Below are positions 46,385-57,283 of a stretch of DNA of 64,000 bases, in pieces. Position 1 is the stretch's first letter; each line of letters starts with the position of its first letter. Under the pieces are notes generated by a model. That model made no database searches, was not told the origin of the DNA, and saw nothing but the letters and a program-made list of their open reading frames with translations. Location of the stretch: positions 248,001 through 312,000 of the forward strand of contig JASBNA010000051.1 in NCBI GenBank assembly GCA_038087015.1. The letters are read 5' to 3'. The position numbers and the translations under genes were made by a program. The DNA is from Cerrena zonata. Taxonomy: Eukaryota > Basidiomycota > Agaricomycetes > Polyporales > Cerrenaceae.

Positions 46385-48476
46385 TACTGATTAACGCGTA
46401 TAATTGGTTGTTTTGGATGAGTTGGTACGCACCGACGGACTTTATGTTCTGCTGTGCCATAGACTCGGATGGAGAATACAAAATCTCAGATCTCTGAGTG
46501 CATAATTCTGAATCTCAGTTAATACATGATAAGTAGGTTATTATTTGGATATCGAATGAACCTCTGGTGCCCACTCGATGTTGAGCATATGCATACACTC
46601 GTAACATCACTTCACATCGTATTCCCGGACTCCCTCACACTTCAAACTCCATCCCTACGAGCGTAAATCCCTGGACTGCGCTGCGACCTACCGCACGCAA
46701 CAGTGCACAGGGACGCAAAACGCGAAACGCGAGAGGTAGAAGAAAAAGAGAGCGAGGAGAAGAAATGACTGCGGTCCCTGGATTCTGGACAGGGACTTGT
46801 TCTTGATCTGATTATCAGGGTTTGAGTAGGATCAGCTTCGCTCGTTGTCAAGGGACCCTACTGGATTTTGGGAAGCTTGCCCGATTTGATCTGAGGGGGA
46901 TAGAACGCAAACCTTGGAGGGAATGAATTCGGTGAGCCCTGCAAGAGAAGTTCGGTGGTGATGGATGTAGATCACTTCTCGATTTGGATTCGGGGGGTTA
47001 TGGGCGTTGAGGTATGGTCTACTTTCTTTGACCTGTAGAGGTGGAAAGTTGATCTGCGGAGATGCGGAGAGAAGGGAATGAAACGGTGTCGGTTTGATGA
47101 TTTTCGAGGGGTTGTAGGCGTCTCGACGGTTTCGGTGTTGTGGTATTCGGTTGGTGGGCCTTTAGACCTGTAGGACAAAAGGAAATACTCTTCGTTTCTT
47201 GTAGATCAATATTGTGGTGGAGGTGAACGAAACGCACGTATAGGCTGTGTAATGACCAATATGATTAGTGCATCAATTTCATTCTGTATACACTGGGATG
47301 TAGAGTTGCATACCAACCGACGGGAATCAATTCATGTGTAGGTTTGATGTTTGGGATCATTGGACGAACGTCAGTGAGGATGGGCGTTGGAGCTCGTGTA
47401 TTCAACTATTGGATATACAAACTCACCGGGCCCTGCTACCGAGGCGGTCCTCATAATGGTCAGTGAGACGAGTTTGGAGACTTACAAGAGGAAGATCGCT
47501 CTCTGGAGTATGTTGGGTATGTACGGGTGTGAGTCTGTGTGTGAGCGGCAACCTCTTTGAGGATGTTGTTCGATCCGGGCTATCATATGTCAGAATCATT
47601 CTGGCATTCTACTTCGTGCTTACTTGTAGTGATACTCAGTATACAACATGAACCGAAACGGTGATCGTCTTACTAAGTTGCAGAAGAGAACCTCGTGTTG
47701 AATGATGTCACTGTAGCACTTGGTATATGCCGAAACGGAGGGGATTGACTACGGTCAGCGGATAGATATGTGATGAGCGAGGCAGGATGCCGACCAGTGT
47801 CTATGATGTTATTTATAATGGTGGAATGTGTCATAATGTGCTACCTGCCAGTGCTGGTGCTATGTATAGCACGACCGCAGCGAGATGTCGGAATGTACGG
47901 AAATAGGAAAGAGAGAAACGAGGTGAGGGGGAGAAGAGAAGGGTAGACGAAGTGATTGATTAAGACGGAAGAGGATAGGCGTGAGTGGGTGGTGGAGCAT
48001 TCGAGAGGAGGAACAGCTTGGCAGATTGAAGGAGCTGGCAGCGGAGAGGAGATGATCAATCGATTTCCTGATTTGGAGAGATGGAGGCCTTTTTGAGACG
48101 TCGAGGCTGTACACGCTCTCTATCTTCTCAAGCAAACATACAGACCACCAAGAATAACATAACTGTGTTCGTATACCCTGCACTTCTCTCTGATAGGCGA
48201 CTTGCCATCGGAACCGGAGCTGCGGAAATCAAGAAGCGTTTGGGGCACAGCATAGATAAACTTTGGAGACGGTGAGCCGCCCATCTATAAACACTGGACA
48301 CACCTCTTCCTCCTCCATCGACACTCGGCGCTGATTCTCGTCTACCCAGGAACGTTTATACTCCTCAGACGCACTCTACCACTAGCACTCTTCCTATCCA
48401 GACTCTATCACCTTCCATCGTGCCACCACACGGCTGCCGACCGCATTTAGTCTACCTCTACTTTTAGATCGATACC
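46385..48476. other. Intergenic upstream of SKT5
   Basis: About 2.1 kb. Short frames on both strands (such as 47019-47237 minus, 48081-48275 plus) show no domain. The part after about 48,280 (pyrimidine-rich, TATAAA at 48,284) is likely the SKT5 promoter and 5' UTR. Confidence 0.35.
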
Positions 48477-51219
48477 ATGGCCACCGTTCCTCCTGTCCCT
48501 CCTCGCCCTATAGATTCTTATGACCAACCAAGAGACGCTTCGGCCCCTCCTGTCCCTCCACTCCCACCAAACTTCAGGCCGGACTACGAGAGCTCGCCTC
48601 CGCACTTTGAGGACCCGCTTGTTGCTCCTCGACCACAGAAGTTGCAGCCAGACCTGCCTGCGAACGTGCGTACCAGTATTTGATCCTGTGCTCTATGCGA
48701 ATTTGACTGACCTTCATCTTTCTCACACTTGCCTATTTAGATGGTTCGCTCGCTCGACGAACAACTCTCGGCCGCGCCCAATCCCTACCCACCACCGCCT
48801 ACCACTGATTACTACAACCCGTCCCAGCCGAGCATCATGCCTGGCTTCGCCTTTCCAACTCCCAATAACGCTCCTCCACCTACTAGTCACACTCCTCTAC
48901 CGCCTCCCCAGGGCGCAGACTGGAGCCCGTGGAACGCTGGTCCTCCTCAACCTTCTTATTCGCCCTACCCACCGCAACAGTCTCCATATCCTCCCCCTCC
49001 TCCCTCTATCCCTGCTCCTGGCCCATATCCCCCTCAACCTTACGGACAGCCTCGTCCAGACGATCATCTTGCAAATTCTTTCCACCGAATGTCTCTAGGC
49101 CCGCAGCAGAGCTCGCCCCCGCCCTTGTCCGCATATTCGCCTTACCCTCCGCCCTCTGCGTCCCCGCCGCGCCATGGAGGGACTGCGCCTTTGCAGCCAA
49201 AACATCATGCCAGAGTTCCTTCTGCTGGAGCTCCCTATCACGCAAGTCCGTCGACATCTCCCTTGCCTAGCCCGCCTGCTCCTGGAAATGGAGGTGCACC
49301 TTCACTCACTGCTCCCTTACCTACGATTTCTTCTCTGATCGCCGGGATGACCAACGTCAAGGAGCCCAATGTCGAACCTGCTCGTAAAATCGCTTGGGCA
49401 AAGGATGTCTTGTCTCTTGTCGATCGGGCACATCAAGTCCAAACGGCTAGCGCCAACGCGCCCAATGTGAATTCTACAGATGTGCCCGTAGGTCCTGTGC
49501 GTATCGGAGATACACAGTTGCAACGGCTCGTCGATATGGCTATCCCCATGATTCAGCAAATTTCATCTCCACAGCCTATGCCGAGTCCGATGCCGCCACA
49601 TGTCGTCGAAGCGATCTATTGGCGTGCGGTATGTGAGGCCTCGGGCGCATATCCTCAGTTTATTCCTCATAATCCGAGGACGGCGTTTAGGGATTTTGAG
49701 ACCGCGGCGAAGAATGGGTTCTATGCGGCGTGGTTTAAGCTTGGGAGGGATTATGAGAATTTTGGGGATTTGGGTCATGCCAAGGATTGTTTCGAGCGAG
49801 GGGTCAAGTATGGAGTCGAGAGCTGTCTTTATGTGAGTAAATCATTCTTATTTTTTTGTGGGGCGCTGAACTGATGTCGGGTTTCAGCGTATGGGCATGG
49901 CTCATCTCATGGGCCAACTCGGTGTCTCACCCTCCCCCGAGAAAGCACTTCCTCTCTTGCAACGTGCAGCTACTCTCGCAACAGTCGAAGTACCCCAACC
50001 GGCTTACGTCTACGGCCTCCTTCTCCTCTCCGAATTCTCCCATGTCTCCATCCCTCCACATCTCTTCCAACCTCTCGTCCCAGCAGGCTCAACTCCACAC
50101 GCCGAAGCTCGTAAACACCTCGAACGAGCCGCATACCTCAATTTCGCCCCAGCGCAATACAAACTCGGACATTCGTATGAATATGCGACTCCACCTTTCC
50201 CATTCGATGCCTTATTGAGTGTGCAGTATTATTCACTTGCGAGTCAGCAGGGAGAGGTCGAGGCGGATATGGCGTTGAGTAAGTGGTTTTTGTGTGGGGC
50301 GGAGGGGGCGTTTGAGAAGGATGAGGGGTTGGCGTTTACGTTTGCGGAAAAGGCGGCGAAGAAGGGGTTGCCGAGTGCGGAGTTTGCGATGGGATACTAT
50401 GCTGAGGTCGGTGTGGGGGGTCCGAAGGATTTGCAAGTCGCGACGCATTGGTATACTTTGGTCAGTTTTTTCGTTTCGTTTTATTTTATGGAAGGTGCTG
50501 ATGATGATTTGCAGGCTTCGGAACATGGGAATACGGATGCGACGGATCGTCTCAAGGCCCTTTCACAACCTGCCCCTCAGTCACTCTCGAGACAAGAACA
50601 TGAAAACTTGACTGATACGACTCTGGTGCGGAAACGGACACAGGCTAAACAACGGTCTGATGCGAGAGGTCCGAATTCTACCGCTCCGGGGCCTGTTGGA
50701 CATGGCGACAGAAGAAAGATTATGGAAAATGTACGCAAGAATTCGATGGTCCCTCCGATTGCTGTGGCTGCACCAGCACCAGGTGGTTATCCTCAGCAGA
50801 CACGATTACCGGCTGTTAATGAAGCTCCGTCTTCGTATCCTTCGCCACATGCTGCTTCGGCTAGTCCGAGACCGAGACCTCCTCCTCAACAGCAACCACA
50901 GCAACAAGGGACACCGGGTCCTCAAACACAGGGACAAACACAAGGAAGGCCATTCCAGAATGCGACACGGTATTCGTTGGCGGATCCAGGAGCTAGTCCG
51001 AGTGCTAGTCCGAGACCGGGTGCTCAGAGTGCACCGGCGCATAGACAACCTTCGGGACAGTATCCTCAAGGAGGTACGTCTGTATCTGGTGGTACCGGTG
51101 TGAGTGGTGGCGGGTTTGAGTCTGCGCCGGCGCCGAAACCGGCAAAGGGACCACAGACCTTTGCGGAGATGGGAATTGCGAGTAAGACTGCGCAGAAGGA
51201 GGATTGTGTGATTATGTAG
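48477..51219 (+). CDS. SKT5: SKT5/CHS4-type chitin synthase activator, SEL1 repeats, 852 aa
   Basis: Exons 48477-48665, 48741-49832, 49888-50460 and 50515-51219 with introns of 75, 55 and 54 nt, all phase 0. The first about 300 residues are Pro/Tyr/Ser-rich and probably disordered. A block of SEL1-type helical repeats follows from about residue 375 to 620 (FRDFETAAKNGFYAAWFKLG, KYGVESCLYRMGMAHLMG, YKLGHSYEYATPPFPFDALL, EFAMGYYAEVGVGG). The Gln/Pro-rich tail ends KEDCVIM, a CaaX farnesylation box. In yeast, Skt5/Chs4 recruits and activates chitin synthase III at the bud neck, and the prenylated tail holds it at the membrane; a similar role in septum and wall chitin is inferred. The ATG at 48477 is the first in the exon. 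Confidence 0.9.
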
Positions 51220-51779
51220 ATTCGCATTTGTTTCGCTAAAAGTAAAGCTGCGACGGTTTAGTTTCTCCCCCGTTCCCGTTGTTTGTGTTATTTACTGATT
51301 TTTTTGGTTCGATGCATTTGAGTATGGACGTTCTTTTCAAGACAGTTCTAGGATAATTGCCTGGAGTGCGGGTTTAGAGAGATGTCCAAGTGAAGTGCGA
51401 ATAATATAATGGAATGTTTCGTCGTCTGAAGTAGGTGAGATGTATCGATGACTTGTGGTTTCGACGTAGGTTGTGATCTCGTCCTCCTGCAGTCTTCGAC
51501 AGTCAGAGTAAACAATTTCGTATTTCAACAGTCGTTTGAGGACATCATTCGATAAAGATGGCAAGCACTTTGAGTGTACTTCTACTCGAGTCTCGGACTA
51601 CAAAATCACGAAGAAAGTTCCGCAATCGTTATTGTTTAGAATAGTAAAATTCTATACGACGACATTCACCTCAGCCAAGATTGTTGCTTGGGTTATGCAC
51701 GTCGTAAATAGTAGTCAAGTGTCTTCACATTTGACTACAGTTGTACGTATAATTCCGATTACAGTATACCCCATTCCTG
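51220..51779. other. SKT5 3' region and spacer
   Basis: This holds the SKT5 3' UTR and the downstream flank of the inverted kinase unit. Near 51,740-51,790 it matches, inverted, the tail of unit 5 (around 38,690-38,760). A 75-codon minus frame at 51337-51564 is not supported by anything else. Confidence 0.4.
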
Positions 51780-52785
51780 TCACTGTCTACCTCGCAGTAG
51801 GAGAAATGTGTGCATTTCGACATTCGGAGATGGGGGCAATAACTCCAGAATGGAACGGAGCATCTGTATCTCGCCTGGTTCTTCAAACTTAGTGCGAGAC
51901 CCGTATAACTCTGCTTTGGCCTGACGGTAGTAAAAGAGCACCCAATAGTCTACGACATCGGCTGAAAACCCCCCATACTGAACATATAAAAGAGTTGGCC
52001 TGCTCTTAGCCGCATGGAGGTCAGTCAGCACGGACTCCCTGGTGCGGCGACAGGATGTGGGAGTGACATCGATCCAATCTTTGAAAGGGAAGTGAAGCAC
52101 AAGCTTCCCATTGTCGTAACAATAACAGATCCAAAGAAAGACCCAGCAAAACGATTCGAGATCGTGCCGATAGAGCCTAGGAATCTTCCTTTCTAGTCCT
52201 TGCTCCGAGTTATCCTCATTCAAGAGGTCCAGAGCCATGAATACCATCGTCCCTGTACGATCATTCCCGTGTAAAGGACGACTGCCCTCCGTATCATTAT
52301 GAACGATGGTTGCGAGATCGAAATCGACGAGAACGCCTTTTTTGCTCTCAGGATCTACCATCAGGTTCGTGACACTGAGATCGCCATGCAGGATACCAAG
52401 AGACCATAGTAATGCATGGCCTGGTTGAGGATAACGATATCAACGAGACCGTGAGTTTGTATCAATAAAGAATGTACTAACATTGTACTGTTTCGAGAAA
52501 GGGTTGTGTCAGATCTTTGACTGTTGTGTCGGTAATGGGAATGAGCTTCTTGAAAACAGTCGTGCGCATGATGCGAGGAGCGACCGACGAGATGCCCAAA
52601 GGACTCCCCGGTATATTATTAGTACTGTAGTTCAATTTGTTCTTGTCCCCTTCAGTGCCTGAGCGTACATTCAACTTGGAGTACACTGATGGGGAAAGTA
52701 ATGATGCACGTATTCCGAGTGCTCGTTGATCTAGATCTTGTCGTGGTGACACAAATGGCAGGTGAGTAGGAATCACGCGCTCCAA
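51780..52785 (-). CDS. Short FunK1-like kinase unit 7, inverted, altered C-terminus
   Basis: Exon A is about 52482-52785 (MERVIPTHLPFVSPRQDLDQ, then FKKLIPITDTTVKDLTQPFL) and exon B 51780-52420, with a 61-nt intron. Exon A, the intron and the first part of exon B are almost the same as unit 4 in the direct array. Further motifs are VDFDLATIVHNDTEGSR, GNDRTGTMVFMALDLLNE, YRHDLESFCWVFLWICYC and LELLPPSPNVEM. After VEM about 20 nt are missing relative to the other units, so the usual QWAHTYTHISPTA end is replaced by HTFLLLRGRQ. It is open as a whole, but whether it is expressed is unknown. Confidence 0.58.
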
Positions 52786-52990
52786 TACAGATCGTCCATC
52801 TTTCCTATTTTTATTCGCTATAATTCAACATATGATTCCGATTACGGTATATATCGTCCCTATCACTGTCTACTTCGCAGTAGGAGAAATGCGTGTATAC
52901 GTATGCGCCCACTGCATTTCGATCTTTGGAGATCGGGGTAATAATCCCAGAACAGACTGGAGCATCTGTATCTCGTCTGGCTCCTCAAAG
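52330..52990. repeat. Inverted duplicate of 36,280-36,960 (kinase units 3-4 junction)
   Basis: The end of unit 8, the spacer and the first exon of unit 7 repeat, in reverse orientation and with only scattered single-base differences plus a short indel in the intron, the end of unit 3, the spacer and the first exon of unit 4. Such close identity over about 0.66 kb shows a recent inverted segmental copy or gene conversion between loci 16 kb apart. Confidence 0.8.
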
Positions 52991-53834
52991 AAGCACATGG
53001 CTCTCCTGTTCTGATATTCCACCCAGTACCATATAAGACCCTCTAAAATTTCTGCATACCCAGCATATGATTGAGAGGGCTCGGCGCGAGCCTGTTTGAG
53101 GTTATTTAGAACGGCAAACCTGGCACCCTGACAAGATTGAGGAGTAGCGTCGATCCAGTTCTTGAAAGGGTAATGGAGTGTACACCTCCCCCCGTCATAG
53201 CAGTAGCAAATCCAAAGTAAAACCCAGCAAAACGACTCGAGATCGTGCCGATAGAGTCCAGGGGTCTTCCTTTGTAGTGCTTTCTCATCCAAGAGGTCCA
53301 GGGCCATGAATACCACCGTCCCTGTGAGATTGTTCCCGTTTGAAGGACGAGGATCGACTGTATCATTATGGGCAACGGACGCGAGATCGAAGTCAACGAG
53401 AACGCCCTTTTTGCTCTCAGGGTCTACCATCAGGTTCATGACACTGATATCGCCATGCCGTATACCAAGAGACCACAGCAATGCATAACCTGATTAATAA
53501 TTAAGGATAATAGTGACGGTCAACAAAACAATGAATTGTATCAATAAGAATGCACTTACATTGTACTGTTTCGAAGAAAGACTGTGCCAGATCTCCGATT
53601 ACTGTGTCGGTAATGGGAAGGAGTTTTTTGAAAAGAACTGCACGCATGATGCGAGGAGCGGCTGGTTGGATGCCCTGAAGACCGTCTAGTTTAGATGTGC
53701 GAAAGGAGTTCTGGTGAGCAATGCAGTAACACGAGGAAAATGGTTGGTTACCATGTCAGGTGTGGCAGCCTGAGGTAATTTGACTCAGGTAGCCAGCTCG
53801 ATAATCTCCGTCTCTGTCCTTCGCCGCCCGTCAT
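52870..53834 (-). pseudogene. Short FunK1-like kinase unit 8, inverted, broken first exon
   Basis: Exon B (52870-53489) is open: LGIRHGDISVMNLMVDPESK, VDFDLASVAHND, YRHDLESFCWVLLWICYC, LGLLPRSPKIEMQW, RISPTAK. Exon A ends at 53560 (intron 70 nt) with FRTSKLDGLQGIQPAAP and FKKLLPITDTVIGDLAQSFF. Further upstream the sequence matches the EEQR...IIELATG start of unit 1, but a TGA replaces the Gly codon after ELAT and frames change, so the N-terminus is broken. The end of exon B and its 3' flank match unit 3, and its C-terminal third matches unit 5. Confidence 0.65.
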
Positions 53835-53953
53835 AACAGGAACAGATTCGAAAGTGTGTGTCTCGAAATCGCGAATTATAAGTTGATAGTGGCCGTCGCA
53901 GGAACGTTTGGTGCTACGAAAAAGAGATGCTCGCCGAGAAGATAAAAATCAAC

Positions 53954-54035
53954 CGACGCCAGCAGGATTCGAACCTGCGCCCTCAAAGAGGAACAGATTT
54001 CTAATCTGTCGCCGTAACCACTTGGCTATAGCGCC
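53954..54035 (-). tRNA. tRNA-Ser (anticodon AGA)
   Basis: The minus-strand 82-nt sequence folds as a type II tRNA. The 7-bp acceptor stem (GGCGCTA with TGGCGTC) has two G-U pairs, and G73 is the discriminator usual for serine tRNAs. The anticodon stem ACAGA/TCTGT carries loop TTAGAAA, so the anticodon is AGA (54000-54002), read as IGA. A long variable arm and the T-arm GGTTCGAATCC (box B) are present. There is no intron; CCA is not encoded. It lies just upstream of the broken start of kinase unit 8. Confidence 0.95.
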
Positions 54036-54993
54036 TTGAATACATGAGACCGTTATATATTACATAACTCAGAATGGGATGCACAATTGATTTTCGAAAT
54101 TGACGATGTCATGCCATCATAGCCCAAGTCGACAGAGACCTTCATCTAGTACATCTCAGCGCGAGTGTCTGCAAGAGACGTTCGAACATGAATCGGTAAA
54201 TAATTTTAAAGACTGGTATCTGATACAGAATGGTATTGACTACCTCCATATACAGAGGTCCAATCGTACTCGTAAGCCCCCTTATAACTGTATTATAGAC
54301 ACCTAGCTCAAGTTGGCTCCACAGACTATTGACGAAGCGGAGGTATTCAACCCTGTTCTGTGACTGCTTAATGCGCTGAAAACGCTCTTAATCTAACAGT
54401 ATCTCCTCGATCAGCTGGTAAATGATGCTCAACTATACATTTCTCGTCCTCCGTTCACTGTTTAACTAGCCCCCTCCATCGACAGACGAGGATCCCATGG
54501 CAACTAAACTGAGGAAGCGACTACAAGAGTTACTGACGAACCTGAGATCAGGGGCTGAAGGTTTCGTCAAATCTGAATAGAAACCTCAGAACGGCGAGCC
54601 TAGAATATAGGCTCCATAGTGATAGAACGGGTACAGAGACAGTTTTCCTCTGTTACAAAGGCATACAATAGATATCTTAGGCCTACTGGTAATACCACCA
54701 TCCTGGCGGTGCCGTACACGAGTCGACCTTCGTTCAATGGTATTCGATCACCTGAGCGGTAATGTCCACATGAATTTCGCGATTGTATTTTTGGTAAGTA
54801 GGAACTTATCGCGATACAAACCCTCGAAGGCATGGGTGCCACTCAGATGACCTCCATGATCGAAAGGAAGCCTGGTATGTCCAATAGTCGATTGTGTTTA
54901 AGATGACGAGTTCAACACGTTTTATCTCTCAGCTTGTAGATCTCAGTCCCAACGCAGGTACACACCAGAAGAGTCATCCGTGCACTTGCCATT
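54036..54993. other. Intergenic, tRNA to GH20 gene
   Basis: No gene is supported. The last 100-150 bp should hold the GH20 promoter and 5' UTR. Confidence 0.35.
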
Positions 54994-57283
54994 ATGTTCG
55001 CTTATTTGCTCCTGCTGTTTTCTCTGGTTGACCTTAGTCAATCGCTTTGGCCGATCCCACGCCAACTGACCACAGGTTCTATTCCCCTCAAGCTGTCTAG
55101 GAACTTTGATGTCGTTGTAAACATCCATTCAGCACCTCAGGACCTGCTAGATTCGATTTCCCGCACGAATGGACATCTCAAAAATGATAGCTTCGAGCGT
55201 CTCGTCGTAGGTCGGAGTGCTGCTGATACGCATCTAGTCAACCATGCTGCCTCTCTTGACTCCTTGGTCGTTTCTTTATCGGAAGGCAGCATCGTGCGTT
55301 CGGTTGCCGCCGAGATAACTGAAGCTATCGAGTCTCGAAGTGAATCGTACACCTTGTCCATACCTAACCGTGGCCAGGCTCGGTTGACTGCCAATTCCAC
55401 GCTAGGGCTTTTTCGTGGTTTGGCTACGTTCGAGCAATTGTGGTACACACTGGATCAAGAGAAATATTTGACCTCAGCACCAATAGAGATTGTTGATGAA
55501 CCCGCATTTGTGAGCGTGGTTTTTGGTCGCTATCTAATGAAATAACGAAACGTATCCAGCCCTACAGGTCGTTTTCATTAGATACCGCGCGAAATTTGTG
55601 AGTAGACTAGAAACTTTTTGTTACCAGTTTTGACAAGAATCGAAGCTATCCGGTGTCTGATATTCTACGAACGTTGGATGCGATGTCTTGGGTGAAGGTG
55701 GAGTCTCTTGTTCCATTTTTGAGATACTTTCTGACGAACCTCTGAGCTAGATGAGTACACTTTATTGGCACGTTGCAGATAGTCAAAGTTTCCCTCTCTC
55801 GATCCCTGCGTTCCCCGAACTGGCGTCGAAAGGTGCATATTCACAGGAAGAGATTTACTCGGTGGACGATGTGAAGGAAATAGTTCATTATGCCAATACA
55901 GTAAGTACAACAATCGTATGAGATTGACCTCGATGGATTGACTGCTCGAAATAACAGCGCGGAATCGATGTTGTAATGGAACTCGATACACCGGGACATA
56001 CCACTGCAATCGGATCTGCTCACCCAGAACATGTCGCATGTCCAAACAAATCACCTTGGTCCAAATACGCAAACGAGCCTCCAGCAGGTCAACTACGTAT
56101 AGCATCAGATGCCACTGTCGAATTCACGAAACAAGTGTTCAAGTCCGTGTTGTCGATGATGACGTCGCCGTTGATGAGTACGGGAGGCGATGAGGTGAAT
56201 TTGCCGTGCTGGGAGGAAGATGAAGAGACGATGGCCGATCTCGAGGAAAAGAATATTACCATTGGGGAGGCTTTGAATGAGTTTGTGGTTGCGATCCAAG
56301 GGGTTTTGAAGGAGAACGGGAAGATCCCGTTCATTAAAAGTGGTATGTTTTGGATATTCAATTATTGTGGGATAGTAAGACCTGAGATTGCGTACAGATA
56401 TGATTTTAACGCACAATGTCCCGGTTACGAACGATACCGTCGCTGTGTATGTGAAATTGTCGGTGTATTATCTGTCATGGCTAAATGTTTTTATACATAG
56501 GGTTTGGCAATCCTCTGCCGATGCTGTGGGTATCGCCGAAAGAGGATTGAGATTCATTCATCAGCCGTCAAATTATTTTTACTTGGTATGTTGGTTTTAT
56601 CATTATTTCTTCGCACAGAAACTAACTTTCTCGTTGTTCCAGGATTGTGGCGCAGGCGACTGGGTCGGCAACAACGTCCTTGGGTAAGTTTCAGTCAGAG
56701 CTAAACATTCGCTGGATCTAATCCTCTCGTAGTAACAGTTGGTGTGATCCGTTCAAGACGTGGCAGAGAGTAAAGTATGGTACATCAAGTCGATATTATC
56801 TTAATCATTTTCGTCTAGGCGTATTCCTTTGATCCCTTCGCCAATTTGACACTCTCGCAACAGTCGCTGGTACTGGGAGGTGAGCAGTATTAGCACGGCG
56901 TAGCCTGGATCATAATTCACTGGTTACCATGTAGGACAAATGCCTCTGTGGAGCGAGCAGTCGTCTTCGGAAAACTTGGATTCCATTGTATGGCCAAGAT
57001 TGGCCGTTGCGGCTGAAGTGTTCTGGACGGGAGCGACGTTGCCCGATGGGACTTCGAGACTTGGTAAGTGACAACACATGTTTTTTTGGTGTGAAATCGA
57101 ATTGTGAACAAAATGCTCGTATTTTGTTTTATTTCTCTAGCGAGCAATGTGACTAGTGGGAAAGCGGCGTTTGAGAGGTTGAATGAGCTGAGGTATAGGA
57201 TGGTCGATCGAGGGGTGAAGGCTATTGCGTTACAGCCCAAGTGGTGTGCGCTGCGACCTGGAGAGTGTGACGTGGATGCTTAA
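54994..57283 (+). CDS. Secreted GH20 beta-N-acetylhexosaminidase, 561 aa, 12 exons
   Basis: Exons: 54994-55509, 55560-55597, 55646-55697, 55751-55900, 55958-56342, 56398-56446, 56501-56585, 56643-56683, 56733-56769, 56819-56879, 56935-57063, 57141-57283. Every junction keeps the frame and restores family motifs. A signal peptide (about residues 1-17, hydrophobic LLLLFSLV) precedes LWPIPRQ. The GH20 N-terminal domain is followed by the barrel: SFSLDTARNFYPVSDILRTL, TLYWHVADSQSFPLSIPAF, ELDTPGHTTAIGSAHPEH and MSTGGDEVN with catalytic Asp-Glu at about 330-331. ADAVGIAERG, NSWCDPFKTWQ and APLWSEQ-type QMPLWSEQSSSENLD complete the active site. It removes terminal GlcNAc or GalNAc from chitin oligomers and glycans outside the cell or in the secretory path. 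Family length is normal. The third exon acceptor was chosen as GAAG at 55645 because it yields NFYPVSD. Confidence 0.93.

Noticed and set aside
48081..48275. 64-aa plus-strand frame upstream of SKT5
   Set aside because: It lies in the promoter region, lacks a domain, and does not splice in frame to the SKT5 coding exon in any way I could find.
51337..51564. 75-aa minus-strand frame between SKT5 and kinase unit 7
   Set aside because: It has no recognisable motif and lies in the likely SKT5 3' UTR; a chance frame is the simpler view.
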